From assembly GCA_036008465.1 (NCBI GenBank), contig DASYNP010000031.1, forward strand, positions 1 to 64,000: 64,000 nt of DNA, written 5' to 3'. A program made the translations under genes and the position numbers. A model generated the notes under the pieces. It was not told the DNA's origin and made no database searches. It saw only the letters and a list, made by a program, of their open reading frames with translations. Source of the DNA: DASPSM01 sp036008465. GTDB taxonomy: Bacteria; Planctomycetota; Planctomycetia; Planctomycetales; Planctomycetaceae. Positions 7,688 through 17,194 of this stretch are shown here, in pieces. How positions within the stretch are numbered: the stretch's first letter is position 1; each line of letters opens with the position of its first letter.

Positions 7688-8866
7688 TCACTGGGCCCGC
7701 ACCTTGCGACAGATGGCTTCGGCCATCTGCTGCGTGCCCACAGCCGACGGGTCGTTACGGTCGGGCTTCATGTCGTAGGTGACATCTTTACCCTCGGCGA
7801 TCACGGCCGCGACCCCTCGATCGAGTCGCTCGGCAGCGTCTTTTTCGCCCAGATGTTCGAGCATCAATTTGGCTGAAAGGATGAGCGCAGTCGGGTTGAC
7901 CTTATTTTGTCCTTTATATTTCGGAGCGCTGCCGTGCGTGGCCTCGAAAATGGCCCCCTCGGTTCCGATGTTGGCGCCGGGAGCCACTCCCAGCCCACCG
8001 ACCAGGCCGGCGCACAGGTCGCTGAGAATATCGCCATAAAGGTTCTCGGTGACGATGACGTCGTAATCCTCGGGCTTTTGCACGAGCTGCATACACATGT
8101 TGTCAATCAGCCGCTCGACATAAGCGATCGAGCCCCCGGTCGGTTTCACTCGGGCGGCGACCTCGGCATCCGGCTTGACGCCGGTGGCCAGATCGGACCA
8201 CTCGAACTTGGCTCCGTAAGCCAACGCGACTGCTCGGGTCTCGTCGTACCAAAGACCGTCGGTGAACTTCATGATGTTTGCTTTGCACACCGACGTCACC
8301 GATTTGCGTCCGTGCTTCAGCGTGTAGTCGAAGGCGTACTCGGCGATCTTTCGCGTCCCTTCATAAGAAATCGGTTTGATGCTCACGCCGGTTGTCGACG
8401 CGCCGGTGGTGATCTTCTTGCCCGCGCTGACTTCGTTGATTTGACCGATCAGCCGCGACGTCGTCGGTTCGCCCGCCTTGAATTCGATTCCCGCGTAGAG
8501 GTCCTCGGTGTTTTCGCGAACCAAGACGAGGTCGACCTTCGACCCGCTGAAGAACGTGCGAACACCCTTGTAGAGCTTGCACGGCCGGACGCAGGCGAAC
8601 AGGTTAAGCTCCTGCCGCAAATACACGTTGACGCTGCGAAATCCCTTACCGATGGGTGTGGTAATTGGCGCCTTGAGGGCGCAGCCGTTGGCGCGGATCG
8701 ACTTGAGGACGCGGTCGGGGACCTTGCCTTCCGCCTGAATGACCTCGATGCCGCACTCTTGCACGTCCCAATCGATCTTCACGCCGGTCGCGTCGACGCA
8801 CTTTCGAGTGGCCTCCGCGATCTCGGGACCGACCCCGTCGCCGGGAATCAAAGTGACCTTATACAT
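7688..8866 (-). CDS. icd: isocitrate dehydrogenase, NAD(P)-dependent
   Basis: The 392-residue protein starts at MYKVTLIPGDGVGPEI (ATG 8866; the longer frame to 8989 lacks a plausible leader). Family motifs include the substrate loop FRSVNVYLRQELNLFA, VRENTEDLYAGIEF, and the Asp-containing NLYGDILSDLCAGLVGGLG. The coenzyme loop reads HGSAPKYKGQNKVNP. The Lys-Tyr after HGSAP matches the pair that contacts the 2'-phosphate in E. coli-type NADP enzymes; NAD enzymes usually have Asp-Ile there. NADP use is therefore an inference. It oxidises isocitrate to 2-oxoglutarate in the TCA cycle. The first gene of an icd-lpxK pair. Confidence 0.92.
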   Translation of the reverse strand: MYKVTLIPGDGVGPEIAEATRKCVDATGVKIDWDVQECGIEVIQAEGKVPDRVLKSIRANGCALKAPITTPIGKGFRSVNVYLRQELNLFACVRPCKLYKGVRTFFSGSKVDLVLVRENTEDLYAGIEFKAGEPTTSRLIGQINEVSAGKKITTGASTTGVSIKPISYEGTRKIAEYAFDYTLKHGRKSVTSVCKANIMKFTDGLWYDETRAVALAYGAKFEWSDLATGVKPDAEVAARVKPTGGSIAYVERLIDNMCMQLVQKPEDYDVIVTENLYGDILSDLCAGLVGGLGVAPGANIGTEGAIFEATHGSAPKYKGQNKVNPTALILSAKLMLEHLGEKDAAERLDRGVAAVIAEGKDVTYDMKPDRNDPSAVGTQQMAEAICRKVRAQ

Positions 8867-9332
8867 ACGGGATCGCCTCTCAAATTCCCTCTGAAATCTG
8901 CCCAAAAAATGGGCGGAAGTGCGCGCGCGACCGTAACAGATGAAATGGGCCTTTGCAAGCACTCGGCGGCCGCTCCGGTGGCGCGTCACGGCGCTGAATG
9001 TGCTTCGGACATTTACGGTTCGCGCGCGAGATGATTCTGGTCAAATCGGTGCGTAGGAACAGTGTGCGTCGGTCCTGTTCAGTCCGCTGACGCCGCAAAC
9101 CTTGCGCGCTTTCACTGCTCCGCCGCGCTGCGAGTCTCCAGTTCGCCTCTCGTCCGCGAATACAGTCACATCCTAACGGATCTTCGGCCGATACTAGCCT
9201 TAACGGTCTTGACGGTTGTCGGGATTGCGCGGCCGTTTCGCGCGGCCGGTGCGGACAATCGCGATGGACTGCGCGTTCGACAAGAGTCAGGTCGGACGTC
9301 GCGGCAGCGGGACCGGGTTAAGGGGGGAATCC
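8867..9332. other. 466-bp divergent intergenic region
   Basis: It separates icd and the TolC-like gene, which diverge. A small hairpin GCCCA-AAAAA-TGGGC (8900-8914) lies in the icd leader. A purine-rich ribosome-binding site (AAGGGGGGAAT) ends just before the ATG of the TolC-like gene. Several TTGACG/TTAACG hexamers occur near 9190-9220, but I cannot identify a matched -10. I see no gene. Confidence 0.4.
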
Positions 9333-11489
9333 ATGAGGTTTCAGCGGCTGAAACAAGCATTGATCATCAGTGCCGCCGTCGTCGTGCTGGCCGGATGCTT
9401 CTACCGCAAGGGTCCCGACGAACTGCATTACCTCGGTGGGGACGGCCCCGACTACTACAAGGACGTGGCCACGTCGATCGAGTTTCCGACCACGGAAGAA
9501 GAGCGGCCCGCCCAGGTCACCGTCACCGGTCAGCCGCACACCATCGCCAATCGGCAGAAAGACCAAGTCTGGGATCTCACGCTCGCTCAAGCCCTCGAGA
9601 TGGCGCTGGCGAACAACAAGATCATCCGCTCGGCGGGCGCTTTCACCACGCCGGGCAATGCGCTGATGTCGAACCCCAACTCGGTCACATCGGTTTACGA
9701 TCCGGCGATTCAAGAGTCGGGCGTGCTGTTCGGCGGCCGCGGCGTCGAGGCGGCGCTCTCCGATTTCGACGCTCAGTTGGCGGTCACGAACACGGCTGGA
9801 TTCAACCAGAACATCGTAAACTCGCCCGTGCAAAACGTGGGCGCCGGCGCCGGAAGCGTGCTGGAGCAGCACACCGACACTTTCAACGCCACCCTCTCAA
9901 AGACCTTTGCCAACGGCGGTACGATCCAGTTCCAAAACCAGTGGAACTATCTCGACGTCAACGCGCCGGGCCTGTTGTTTCCTTCATCGTACAGCGGCTT
10001 TGCAAAGGTGTCGTACACGCAGCCCTTGTGGGCCGGTTCGGGGGTGGAATTCACACGAATCGCCGGTGTCGTCAACAGCGCGTTTTCGGCGGTCACCGGC
10101 GTCAGCCAGGGTGTCGCCATCTCGCGAATCAACGACGATATCAGCCTGGGCGCCTTCGAGCTGTCGGCCCTGATTCTGCTCCGCGACACCGAAAACACCT
10201 ACTGGAACCTGTACCTGCAGTACCGCCTCTATCACACGGCAGTCGTCGCGCACAACAGCGCGCTTCGGTCGTGGCGCGAGGCCAAGGCCAAGCTCGATAT
10301 TGGCGGAGCCACCGGCTTCACACCCGTCGACGAGGCGACGGCCCGCGACCAGCTGTACAACACCCGAGCCACGGCGGAAACGAACCTCAACAATCTGTAC
10401 AACGCTGAAACGAGTCTGCGGCGATTGCTGGGCCTGCCAGTCAATGACGGCCGGATCATTCGCCCGGTCGACGAACCACCGATCGCGAAATTCGTTCCCG
10501 ATTGGTATTCCTCTCTTGCTGAAGCGCTCACGCGGCGACCGGAACTCCGCACGCAGAAGTGGCAGATCAAGAGCCTCGAATTGCAGTTGCGCGCTGCCAA
10601 GAGCCTCGTGCATCCGCAATTCAATTTCGTCGGGTCGTACCAGGTCAATGCCTTCGGCAACGATCTGATCAGCCAGCAATCGCAAATCTCTCAACCTTTC
10701 TCGAGTGCCTTCGCGTCGCTGGCGGAGGCAGAGCAAACCGGCTGGACCGCGGGATTTCAGTTCTCGATGCCGCTCGGTTTCCGCGCGGCCTGGTCGCAGG
10801 TGCGGCAATACGAAGTGCGCATCGCCAAGGCCCGCGAGGGTCTCTCCGTGCAGGAAATGGAAATTGCACAGGAGCTCGCGGTCGCCTTTCAGAACGTCGC
10901 CGTCAACTACCAGACGGCCCAGTCTTACTTCAATCGCCGCCTCGCGACCGAGCGCGAACTCGCACTCTACGAATATCAATACGAAGTCGGCACCACGACT
11001 CTTTCGTTCGTGCTCACGGCCCAATCGAACCTGGCCTCGGCAGAGTCGAGCTACTACACAAGCCTCGTCAACTACGCAGAGGCCATCATGGATCTCAACT
11101 TCCGCCAGGGAACGCTGCTCGACTACCACAATGTGACACTGGCGGAATCCGACTGGACGCCCGAAGCCTACAAGGATGCCGTGCGGAACGCCTGGGCCCG
11201 CAGCCACGCAATTCCGGTGAAATTCCTGTGCACGGAGCCTGAGGAAAATCAGCTCCCGCCGGGTGTCGAAACGTTGCAGCAACCGCAGATACAACCGGCG
11301 ACGGGTCCGGCCGCCGCTGCAGTGCCGCCGCCACCTGCCGCGGCTCCGCCTGCGACATCCCCGGCGACCACGCCGAGTGCCGGGTCGCCTCCTCCGCCGG
11401 CTCCTCCGGCGGCTATGCCGGCTCCGACGGCAGCGCCGCTCTTGCCCGTGCCGAACCCCGTCATGAAGCCGAGCAACGCGACGCCCTGA
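9333..11489 (+). CDS. TolC-family outer membrane efflux lipoprotein
   Basis: The 718-residue protein starts at MRFQRLKQ after a strong ribosome-binding site; the frame upstream is not coding-like. A lipoprotein signal ends at V-L-A-G-C22. The body carries the two long coiled-coil/beta-hairpin repeats of the OEP family, for example LILLRDTENTYWNLYLQY and LAVAFQNVAVNYQTAQSYFN, with a LRRLLGLPVNDGR segment between. It would form the outer membrane channel of a type I secretion or RND-type efflux system. No inner membrane or adaptor gene is adjacent. The last 80 residues are an Ala/Pro-rich tail not usual in TolC. Confidence 0.87.
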   Translation: MRFQRLKQALIISAAVVVLAGCFYRKGPDELHYLGGDGPDYYKDVATSIEFPTTEEERPAQVTVTGQPHTIANRQKDQVWDLTLAQALEMALANNKIIRSAGAFTTPGNALMSNPNSVTSVYDPAIQESGVLFGGRGVEAALSDFDAQLAVTNTAGFNQNIVNSPVQNVGAGAGSVLEQHTDTFNATLSKTFANGGTIQFQNQWNYLDVNAPGLLFPSSYSGFAKVSYTQPLWAGSGVEFTRIAGVVNSAFSAVTGVSQGVAISRINDDISLGAFELSALILLRDTENTYWNLYLQYRLYHTAVVAHNSALRSWREAKAKLDIGGATGFTPVDEATARDQLYNTRATAETNLNNLYNAETSLRRLLGLPVNDGRIIRPVDEPPIAKFVPDWYSSLAEALTRRPELRTQKWQIKSLELQLRAAKSLVHPQFNFVGSYQVNAFGNDLISQQSQISQPFSSAFASLAEAEQTGWTAGFQFSMPLGFRAAWSQVRQYEVRIAKAREGLSVQEMEIAQELAVAFQNVAVNYQTAQSYFNRRLATERELALYEYQYEVGTTTLSFVLTAQSNLASAESSYYTSLVNYAEAIMDLNFRQGTLLDYHNVTLAESDWTPEAYKDAVRNAWARSHAIPVKFLCTEPEENQLPPGVETLQQPQIQPATGPAAAAVPPPPAAAPPATSPATTPSAGSPPPPAPPAAMPAPTAAPLLPVPNPVMKPSNATP

Positions 11490-11519
11490 GTGAGCCATTC
11501 CTCACAGTCCCGGCTTGAT

Positions 11520-11550
11520 GCGCACCGGCGGCAGGACGCTGCCGGTGCGC
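11520..11550 (+). terminator. GC-rich stem-loop after the TolC-like gene
   Basis: A 10-bp perfect stem (GCGCACCGGC/GCCGGTGCGC) with an 11-base loop starts 31 nt after the stop codon. No T-tract follows, so it is either a weak terminator or an mRNA 3'-end stabilising hairpin. Confidence 0.4.
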
Positions 11551-11775
11551 CGCACCCCGCACCAGCCTCTCGCCTAATCTGCGGTTCTTCTTTTCCGAGA
11601 TGACGGACAATGGCCCGAGTGCTGGCCACCTCATGGGCAATCGCTCATCTTCTTAACTAATTACTGCAAAAGGAGTTGAGGCAGTGCTAAGACCGCCGGT
11701 CCCAATTGACCCGACAGCACAAGGGGGATATACTCCGCGGCCCTTGTTCCAGCACCCCCGTCAAGGACGACGCGA

Positions 11776-12858
11776 ATGGGTTCTGCGGCTGAGCGCACCG
11801 TCATCCCATTCGGCGAATTCGAGCTCCTTCGCGAGGCTCGGGAGATCATCGACGATGAAGCTCGGGCGCTGTTTCGCGTGTCGGCCGGGCTGGACGAGGA
11901 ATTCTGTAAGGCGGTCGAGCTGCTCGGCGCGTGCGCGGGCTCGATCATCGTCACCGGCATGGGAAAAGCCGGTCTGATCGGCCGCAAGATCGTCGCAACC
12001 TTATCGTCCACCGGCACGCGATCGCACTTTCTGCACCCTGCGGAAGCAGTGCACGGCGATCTGGGGTGCCTGGCGAACGACGACGTCTTGATCGTCCTTT
12101 CCAACAGCGGCGAGACCGACGAGGTTTGCCGCATTCTGCCCAGCGTGGGCCGCTTCGGAGTTCCGGTTGTTGCGATCACGGCTAGCCGCACGAGTACCGT
12201 TGGACGCTCGGCCGCTGCAACCATCGAATTAGGCCGCTTGCGCGAGGCGGGACCGCACTCGCTGGCCCCCTCGACGACGACAACGGCGATGTTGGCGGTG
12301 GGCGACGCGCTCGCGCTCGTAGTCGGCCGCCGCAAGGGATTCACCCCCCAACAATTTGCCCTGTACCACACGGGTGGCAGCTTGGGCGCGATGCTGAAAT
12401 CGGTTGGCGAGATCATGCGCACGGGCGAGCAACTGCGAATCGCCGCCGAGACCAAGTCGATCCGTGACGTTTTCGCCGAAACGTCGCGTCCGGGGCGGCG
12501 GACCGGAGCCGTAATCCTGATCAATGCCGCCGGCCGGCTCTCGGGTCTTTTCACCGACAGTGACCTTGCCAAACTGCTCGAACAACGAGGGGACAGTCTG
12601 CTCGATCGACCGATCGCCGAATCGATGACGCGCCATCCGCTGACGATTGGTCCCGAGGCGATGCTCTCCGAAGCGGTCGAAATGTTGTCCCACAATCGAA
12701 TCAGTGAGCTGCCCGTTGTTGACGCTGATGGACGTCCGCTGGGGATCTTGGACGTCACGGACGTGGTCGGCGCAGGTCTTGACAACGGGGGGCCCGTGGC
12801 CCGGCCACTGCCCCTCTCCCCGTCCCGCCTTGAGGATTCGTTGAGCCACCCGGCCTGA
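11776..12858 (+). CDS. kdsD: arabinose-5-phosphate isomerase KdsD (KpsF/GutQ family)
   Basis: The 360-residue protein has an N-terminal SIS domain (about 25-190) with VTGMGKAGLIGRKIVATLSS, HPAEAVHGDLG and VLIVLSNSGETDEV. Two CBS domains follow (about 215-345), the second with MTRHPLTIGPEAMLSEA. This is the standard KdsD architecture. The enzyme interconverts ribulose-5-phosphate and arabinose-5-phosphate, the first step to Kdo. It is followed 56 bp later by the LptC-like gene, an order common in LPS loci (kdsD, kdsC, lptC). No kdsC is present between them. Confidence 0.92.
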   Translation: MGSAAERTVIPFGEFELLREAREIIDDEARALFRVSAGLDEEFCKAVELLGACAGSIIVTGMGKAGLIGRKIVATLSSTGTRSHFLHPAEAVHGDLGCLANDDVLIVLSNSGETDEVCRILPSVGRFGVPVVAITASRTSTVGRSAAATIELGRLREAGPHSLAPSTTTTAMLAVGDALALVVGRRKGFTPQQFALYHTGGSLGAMLKSVGEIMRTGEQLRIAAETKSIRDVFAETSRPGRRTGAVILINAAGRLSGLFTDSDLAKLLEQRGDSLLDRPIAESMTRHPLTIGPEAMLSEAVEMLSHNRISELPVVDADGRPLGILDVTDVVGAGLDNGGPVARPLPLSPSRLEDSLSHPA

Positions 12859-12914
12859 CGTGAACGCGCTGCGTTGGGCTCCCGCCAGACGCAGCTTCAT
12901 CCGACTCGAGAGCC

Positions 12915-15900
12915 ATGCCGCAGTTGTCACACCGTCCCCCCAGACGCCAACGGAGCAATGGACTCGCGGCGGCGTTGTACGCCGGCTCGCCGCTCGAGCG
13001 GATAGGAATCACTTTGGGAACAGGAGTCGCCCTGTTCCTGATGTTCTTGGTTTATCGGGAGGCCGCCCGCGGATTGCGTCCGACCAGGGGCCGAGTGACG
13101 CCCTCGCGAATCGCTCGTGAGCCGGGATTCGAAGCGGCGTACTACCAGTCGCACGCGGACCGCGGCACCCGCAAAGCCGAGCGCTATCTGCCCAATACGT
13201 GGGTCTCGAAAGCGTCGACCTGCATCGAAACGACCGATGAGCGCACGTTCTGCTACTTCCAAGAATGGACGAGAGAATCGGCGCACATCATCAAGTTCAC
13301 GCCGTTCGCGATGATCTCCAGCCGCAAGGGGGACAAACCGGACGACCAGCCCTACACCGTGATGAGCGACAAGGCCTACGTGACATTCAAGGACGAGTTC
13401 GGGACCCTCGGCAAGAATCCGGGGCCCGTCGTGCGGGCCGGGCTGGATGGGACGGTCGTCATCACCGGACCGAACAACTTGACGATCCGGGGGCGCAACT
13501 TCTCCTTCGAACGCGAAGAGATGCGAATCTATTCCGACAACCTCGTCAACATCCAAGCCGATAAGCACAAGGCAACCGCCAAGGGCATTCAAATTGACCT
13601 GATCGCCGAGCATCAAGGCCGCGCCGACGACGCCTTGGCCGTTTCCGGGGTCAGCAGCGTCAAGCTTCTGCAGAATGTCGCAATGACCCTGATTTCGGAT
13701 GGGAACGCTCAGGCAGGGGCCTTGCCCGGCGTGTCAAAGGGCGAGGACAAAGGACCGCGAATCGTTCGGACGCATTGCGACGGCAGCTTCGTGTTTTATG
13801 TCGAGTCCCGCATCGCCACTTTCGAGCGCAATGTTCTCATCCGTCGCGAGACGACGCCGGGCAAATTCGATGCGCTTTTTGCCGACGAGAATGTCGAGAT
13901 CACCTTTGAGCCGAAGAAACCACCGGACGCCAAACCTCCCGCCGACACGAAGAAGCTGCAAGCGGGCAAGCACGATGCGAAAAGCAGTACGGTTGCGGCC
14001 GCGACAGATACCAACGGAGCTACTGCGGCGAAGAACACGTCGGGCGGACTCGAATCGAACCTGACGTTCAAGAGGATCAACGCCCGGGGCAAAGTCGTCG
14101 AGCTGACGTCCGATGTCAACGGTCTCAAGTCTCAGATGCGGGAGTTCATTTACGATCAGCCGGCTCGCGAGGCCAAGCTCGTGTGGATCCCCCGCGAAAC
14201 CGATCGCGAGCGGATGATCAAAGACCCAAGCGGCCAGGTGCGAAAGGCTCCTGCTGTGCCCAACTGTGTCTGGGTCACGCAAAACGGCAATTCGCTGCGA
14301 TCGCAGAAAGTTCAACTCAACCACGATCCACAAGGGGAAGTCACGCATGTGATGTGTCTGGGAGAAGGGGAAATGGTGCATGTCGACGACAAAACCAGAC
14401 AGGAAGACCTGCACGCCTTCTGGCACAAAGAAATGCGCAAGTACCCGGATCCTAGATCTCCTGCGTTTGATCTCATCCATCTGGAAGAGGCCCTGATCGA
14501 ACAGCCCAAAGATGGAGCCGGCATTGCGGCGAACTTTATTCGCCTGTGGGTCACGCGGCAGAATCGCAACGTGCAGACAGCCCACGCCAATCAGCCTCCG
14601 ACCGCAAAGCAAGGGCAAAACGGACCGCATTTGGATCACATGCTCGCCTGGCAGAAAGTGGCGATGGTCAGCCCGCAGATGGAATGCGATACCGACCATC
14701 TCGAGATTTGGTTCGAGAACGCACCCCTACCGAGCGGCGGACCAGTCCAGCAGCCCCGTCAACGCGCCAATCTCGTGCCAACATCGGACTACGTGGCGCG
14801 CGGGGCGGCCTCTTCGCCCTCAGTCAGTCCCGCGAGCGCTAGCGCGACTCCGGAGAAGAAGACTCTGCCGTCGAACGCACTGCAGACACAGCCATCAAGC
14901 AAGAGCAATCCGAATGACCTCTTCTCAGCCAAGGGTTCCGGCGATCCGTACGCGCTGACGGCTGCAAAGGTTCGCGTGCACATGATCCAGGGACCAGAAG
15001 GGCAGCAACCGCAAGTCGCATACGTCCGGGCGGACGATAACGTCCACTTGACGCAGGCACACGGCGAGGCCGCCGAGCCGTTGGACGTCAACGGCAATGT
15101 GCTCGAGGTCCACAACCGCGGGGAACTCGATCAAGACATGGTCGTGCTGGGCCAGCCCGCGCACGTTCGGGACCGCGGAGCGCACATCGAGGGAGGACGC
15201 ATCGTCTTCAATCGCTTGCGAAACACAGCCGACGTCGAAGGTCCCGGGCGACTGCAGTTGCCGGTTCAGCAAACGGGCGCGGGGCCCGGCGGCGACGAAG
15301 CAGTGCGCCCAAGCACCGAACCGTCGCAGCCGCTCGACGTTGAGTGGCACCAGAAAATGCACTTCGACGGCAAGACGGCCCATTTCTTTGTCAACGTGCA
15401 CACCTCGATGACCGACGCCCAGTCGCAGAGTGAAATTCGCTGCCTCAACATGGACGTCACGCTCACCAAGCCGTTCTCGTTTTCACAACAACAGCCCTCA
15501 GCCAAAAAGGACGCAGACACCCAGACCTCGGAGGCAGATCGGCCCGCGGTCGACACCGTCTTCTGCCAAGGGGACGTGGAGTTCGAAAGCCAGTCGACCC
15601 AGGGCGATCACCTGGCCGAAAAGCGGCGGGGCCGGTTCATGGATCTCGTTTTCCACAAGCTGACGGGCAAGAGCACGGCCAGCGGTCCGCTCATGCTGCA
15701 GGTTTGGCGGCATAATGAAAACGGGCAGTCGTCGGGGATTTCACAGTTCACGAACGCGCGCTCCAACGCTCCTCCAAAGGCTCGAAAGAAGACTGAGTGG
15801 GAGTTCGAGCAGGTCAGATCTTCCGGCTCGATGGAAGGCGATTTCAGGGATTTGGTGGCAGGCAAATCGCGACCGCGGCCAAAATCCGCGCCGAAAGTTC

Positions 15901-16358
15901 AAACGACGGCTGGATCCACTTCGGTTCTCGCGACAAGCGGCGCCTGGACCGCGGTTTTCCATGACGACGTCGAGGTAATCTACGGCCCCGTCGACCAGCC
16001 GATGGAACTGGTCACCCGGGACGAACTCTCCGAAGAAGCGGGCTGCCTGTTGTGCAAGTTCCTGCAGGTGATGCAGCATCCGCAGACGGAGACCGAGGCG
16101 CAGCACATTGAGATGCTCGCGCGAGGCAACGCGAAGATCGAGGGGAAGACGTTCAACGGCGAGGCTGACACGATCACCTACGACGGCTCGAAGACGCAGT
16201 ATGTGCTAGTCGGCGATGCCGCCGGACCCGCACGGCTCTGGCGCCAAATAAAGATTGGGTCCGACCGGGGAACGAACACAGCGATTCGGATTCACTTCAA
16301 TCCGATCACGCGCAAGGTCACGGAAGACGGGGCTAAAGGTTTCGATATACCACAGTAA
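12915..16358 (+). CDS. giant LptC/LptA-like (OstA-like) LPS export protein
   Basis: The 1147-residue protein has one N-terminal membrane helix at about 30-47 (ITLGTGVALFLMFLVY) and then a very long region of short beta-strand-like repeats. These include SDKAYVTFKDEF, RNFSFEREEMRIYSDN, ARGKVVELTSDVNG, AHIEGGRIVFNR and MLARGNAKIEGKTFNGEADTITYDGSK. Such segments resemble the beta-jellyroll repeats of OstA/LptA/LptC proteins, which pass LPS across the periplasm. Low-complexity Lys/Ala/Ser/Pro linkers separate the blocks (about 345-375 and 625-660). LptC and LptA are usually about 190 residues each, so this may fuse several jellyrolls. The location after kdsD supports an LPS role. The family call is inference from position and repeat style. 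Confidence 0.6.
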   Translation: MPQLSHRPPRRQRSNGLAAALYAGSPLERIGITLGTGVALFLMFLVYREAARGLRPTRGRVTPSRIAREPGFEAAYYQSHADRGTRKAERYLPNTWVSKASTCIETTDERTFCYFQEWTRESAHIIKFTPFAMISSRKGDKPDDQPYTVMSDKAYVTFKDEFGTLGKNPGPVVRAGLDGTVVITGPNNLTIRGRNFSFEREEMRIYSDNLVNIQADKHKATAKGIQIDLIAEHQGRADDALAVSGVSSVKLLQNVAMTLISDGNAQAGALPGVSKGEDKGPRIVRTHCDGSFVFYVESRIATFERNVLIRRETTPGKFDALFADENVEITFEPKKPPDAKPPADTKKLQAGKHDAKSSTVAAATDTNGATAAKNTSGGLESNLTFKRINARGKVVELTSDVNGLKSQMREFIYDQPAREAKLVWIPRETDRERMIKDPSGQVRKAPAVPNCVWVTQNGNSLRSQKVQLNHDPQGEVTHVMCLGEGEMVHVDDKTRQEDLHAFWHKEMRKYPDPRSPAFDLIHLEEALIEQPKDGAGIAANFIRLWVTRQNRNVQTAHANQPPTAKQGQNGPHLDHMLAWQKVAMVSPQMECDTDHLEIWFENAPLPSGGPVQQPRQRANLVPTSDYVARGAASSPSVSPASASATPEKKTLPSNALQTQPSSKSNPNDLFSAKGSGDPYALTAAKVRVHMIQGPEGQQPQVAYVRADDNVHLTQAHGEAAEPLDVNGNVLEVHNRGELDQDMVVLGQPAHVRDRGAHIEGGRIVFNRLRNTADVEGPGRLQLPVQQTGAGPGGDEAVRPSTEPSQPLDVEWHQKMHFDGKTAHFFVNVHTSMTDAQSQSEIRCLNMDVTLTKPFSFSQQQPSAKKDADTQTSEADRPAVDTVFCQGDVEFESQSTQGDHLAEKRRGRFMDLVFHKLTGKSTASGPLMLQVWRHNENGQSSGISQFTNARSNAPPKARKKTEWEFEQVRSSGSMEGDFRDLVAGKSRPRPKSAPKVQTTAGSTSVLATSGAWTAVFHDDVEVIYGPVDQPMELVTRDELSEEAGCLLCKFLQVMQHPQTETEAQHIEMLARGNAKIEGKTFNGEADTITYDGSKTQYVLVGDAAGPARLWRQIKIGSDRGTNTAIRIHFNPITRKVTEDGAKGFDIPQ

Positions 16359-16369
16359 CGCGTAGACCG

Positions 16370-17194
16370 TCAGTTCGACGGCACGTCACTCTTGGCGCCG
16401 GTGCCCCATTCGTGGGCCGTCATCTCTACGGTCGTCTGCGTCAGCGGTTTATAGCCCTGCCGAGTTGCGGTGCTGTCCTTGCGTTCCAAGAGCGACTTGA
16501 CCGTCCAGCGAACGAGCCCGAAGGGAACCGTGTTTCCGTCGCCCCGCCAGAGCTCCGACTCGTTGACGGTCCGTTCGGTCGCGCTCTCGATGCTACGCTT
16601 GGCCTTGAACTTCTTGGTTTTGACGGCCCCACCGGGGAGCGGTACGTCTTCGTTTTCCGTGCCGGCGACCTCGACCGCTTCGTAGTGCATCACCGGAGCG
16701 ATCAACGGAAAGACCTGCAAGGCGCCCGCCGGAACCGGAGTCACCTGGCCGCCCATCTTGCGAAAGCCTTTGATGATGTCCAAGAACGAGAACGGGATTT
16801 TGCCTCCGTCGGCCAGTCCGCCGATGACTCGTTCTTCGGGGACGAGCACCCTATAAATTCTCTCGCCAACTGGCCCCGACTCGATCCCTGACTCGCTCGG
16901 CTTGCCCGTCACGATCTTGATTTCGATCCAGCGGCAGGGGATCTGCTTGCCGCGAAAGGTCGCCGTTTCGCTTCCGACCGATTTGATCGTGAGCTGCTGA
17001 ATCCACTCCATCGTGATGTCGCCCTCCGCCGCGTCGGGGCGAAACTCGACCTGCTTCACGGTCCCCTCATAGCGGACCCAGGCGCCGTCCTTCTTGGGCA
17101 GGTTGAGAATCAGCCCTTGCGCTTTCGCCGAACCCACCGACGCCAGAATCACAAATCCGGCCAACGACAAAGCCAAAATTCGATTGCGATTCAT
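16370..17194 (-). CDS. exported protein of unknown function
   Basis: The 274-residue protein starts at MNRNRILALSLAGFVIL (ATG 17194), giving a clean signal peptide ending SAKAQG. The mature part is rich in beta-strand-like segments, such as GAWVRYEGTVKQVEF, ITMEWIQQLTIKSVGSETATFRGKQIPCRWIEIKI and SELWRGDGNTVPFGLVRWTVKSLLERKD. No catalytic motif is visible and I do not recognise the family. It converges with the LptC-like gene (11 bp between stops). Its upstream region holds a heptad palindrome. A longer in-frame extension to 17332 reads through that repeat and is not credible. Confidence 0.65.
   Translation of the reverse strand: MNRNRILALSLAGFVILASVGSAKAQGLILNLPKKDGAWVRYEGTVKQVEFRPDAAEGDITMEWIQQLTIKSVGSETATFRGKQIPCRWIEIKIVTGKPSESGIESGPVGERIYRVLVPEERVIGGLADGGKIPFSFLDIIKGFRKMGGQVTPVPAGALQVFPLIAPVMHYEAVEVAGTENEDVPLPGGAVKTKKFKAKRSIESATERTVNESELWRGDGNTVPFGLVRWTVKSLLERKDSTATRQGYKPLTQTTVEMTAHEWGTGAKSDVPSN

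Noticed and set aside
7907..9034. 375-codon open frame on the plus strand
   Set aside because: Antisense to icd; no recognisable domain.
9984..11498. 504-codon open frame on the minus strand
   Set aside because: It lies antisense to the TolC-like gene, is Arg-rich and has no domain. It is a shadow of high-GC third codon positions.
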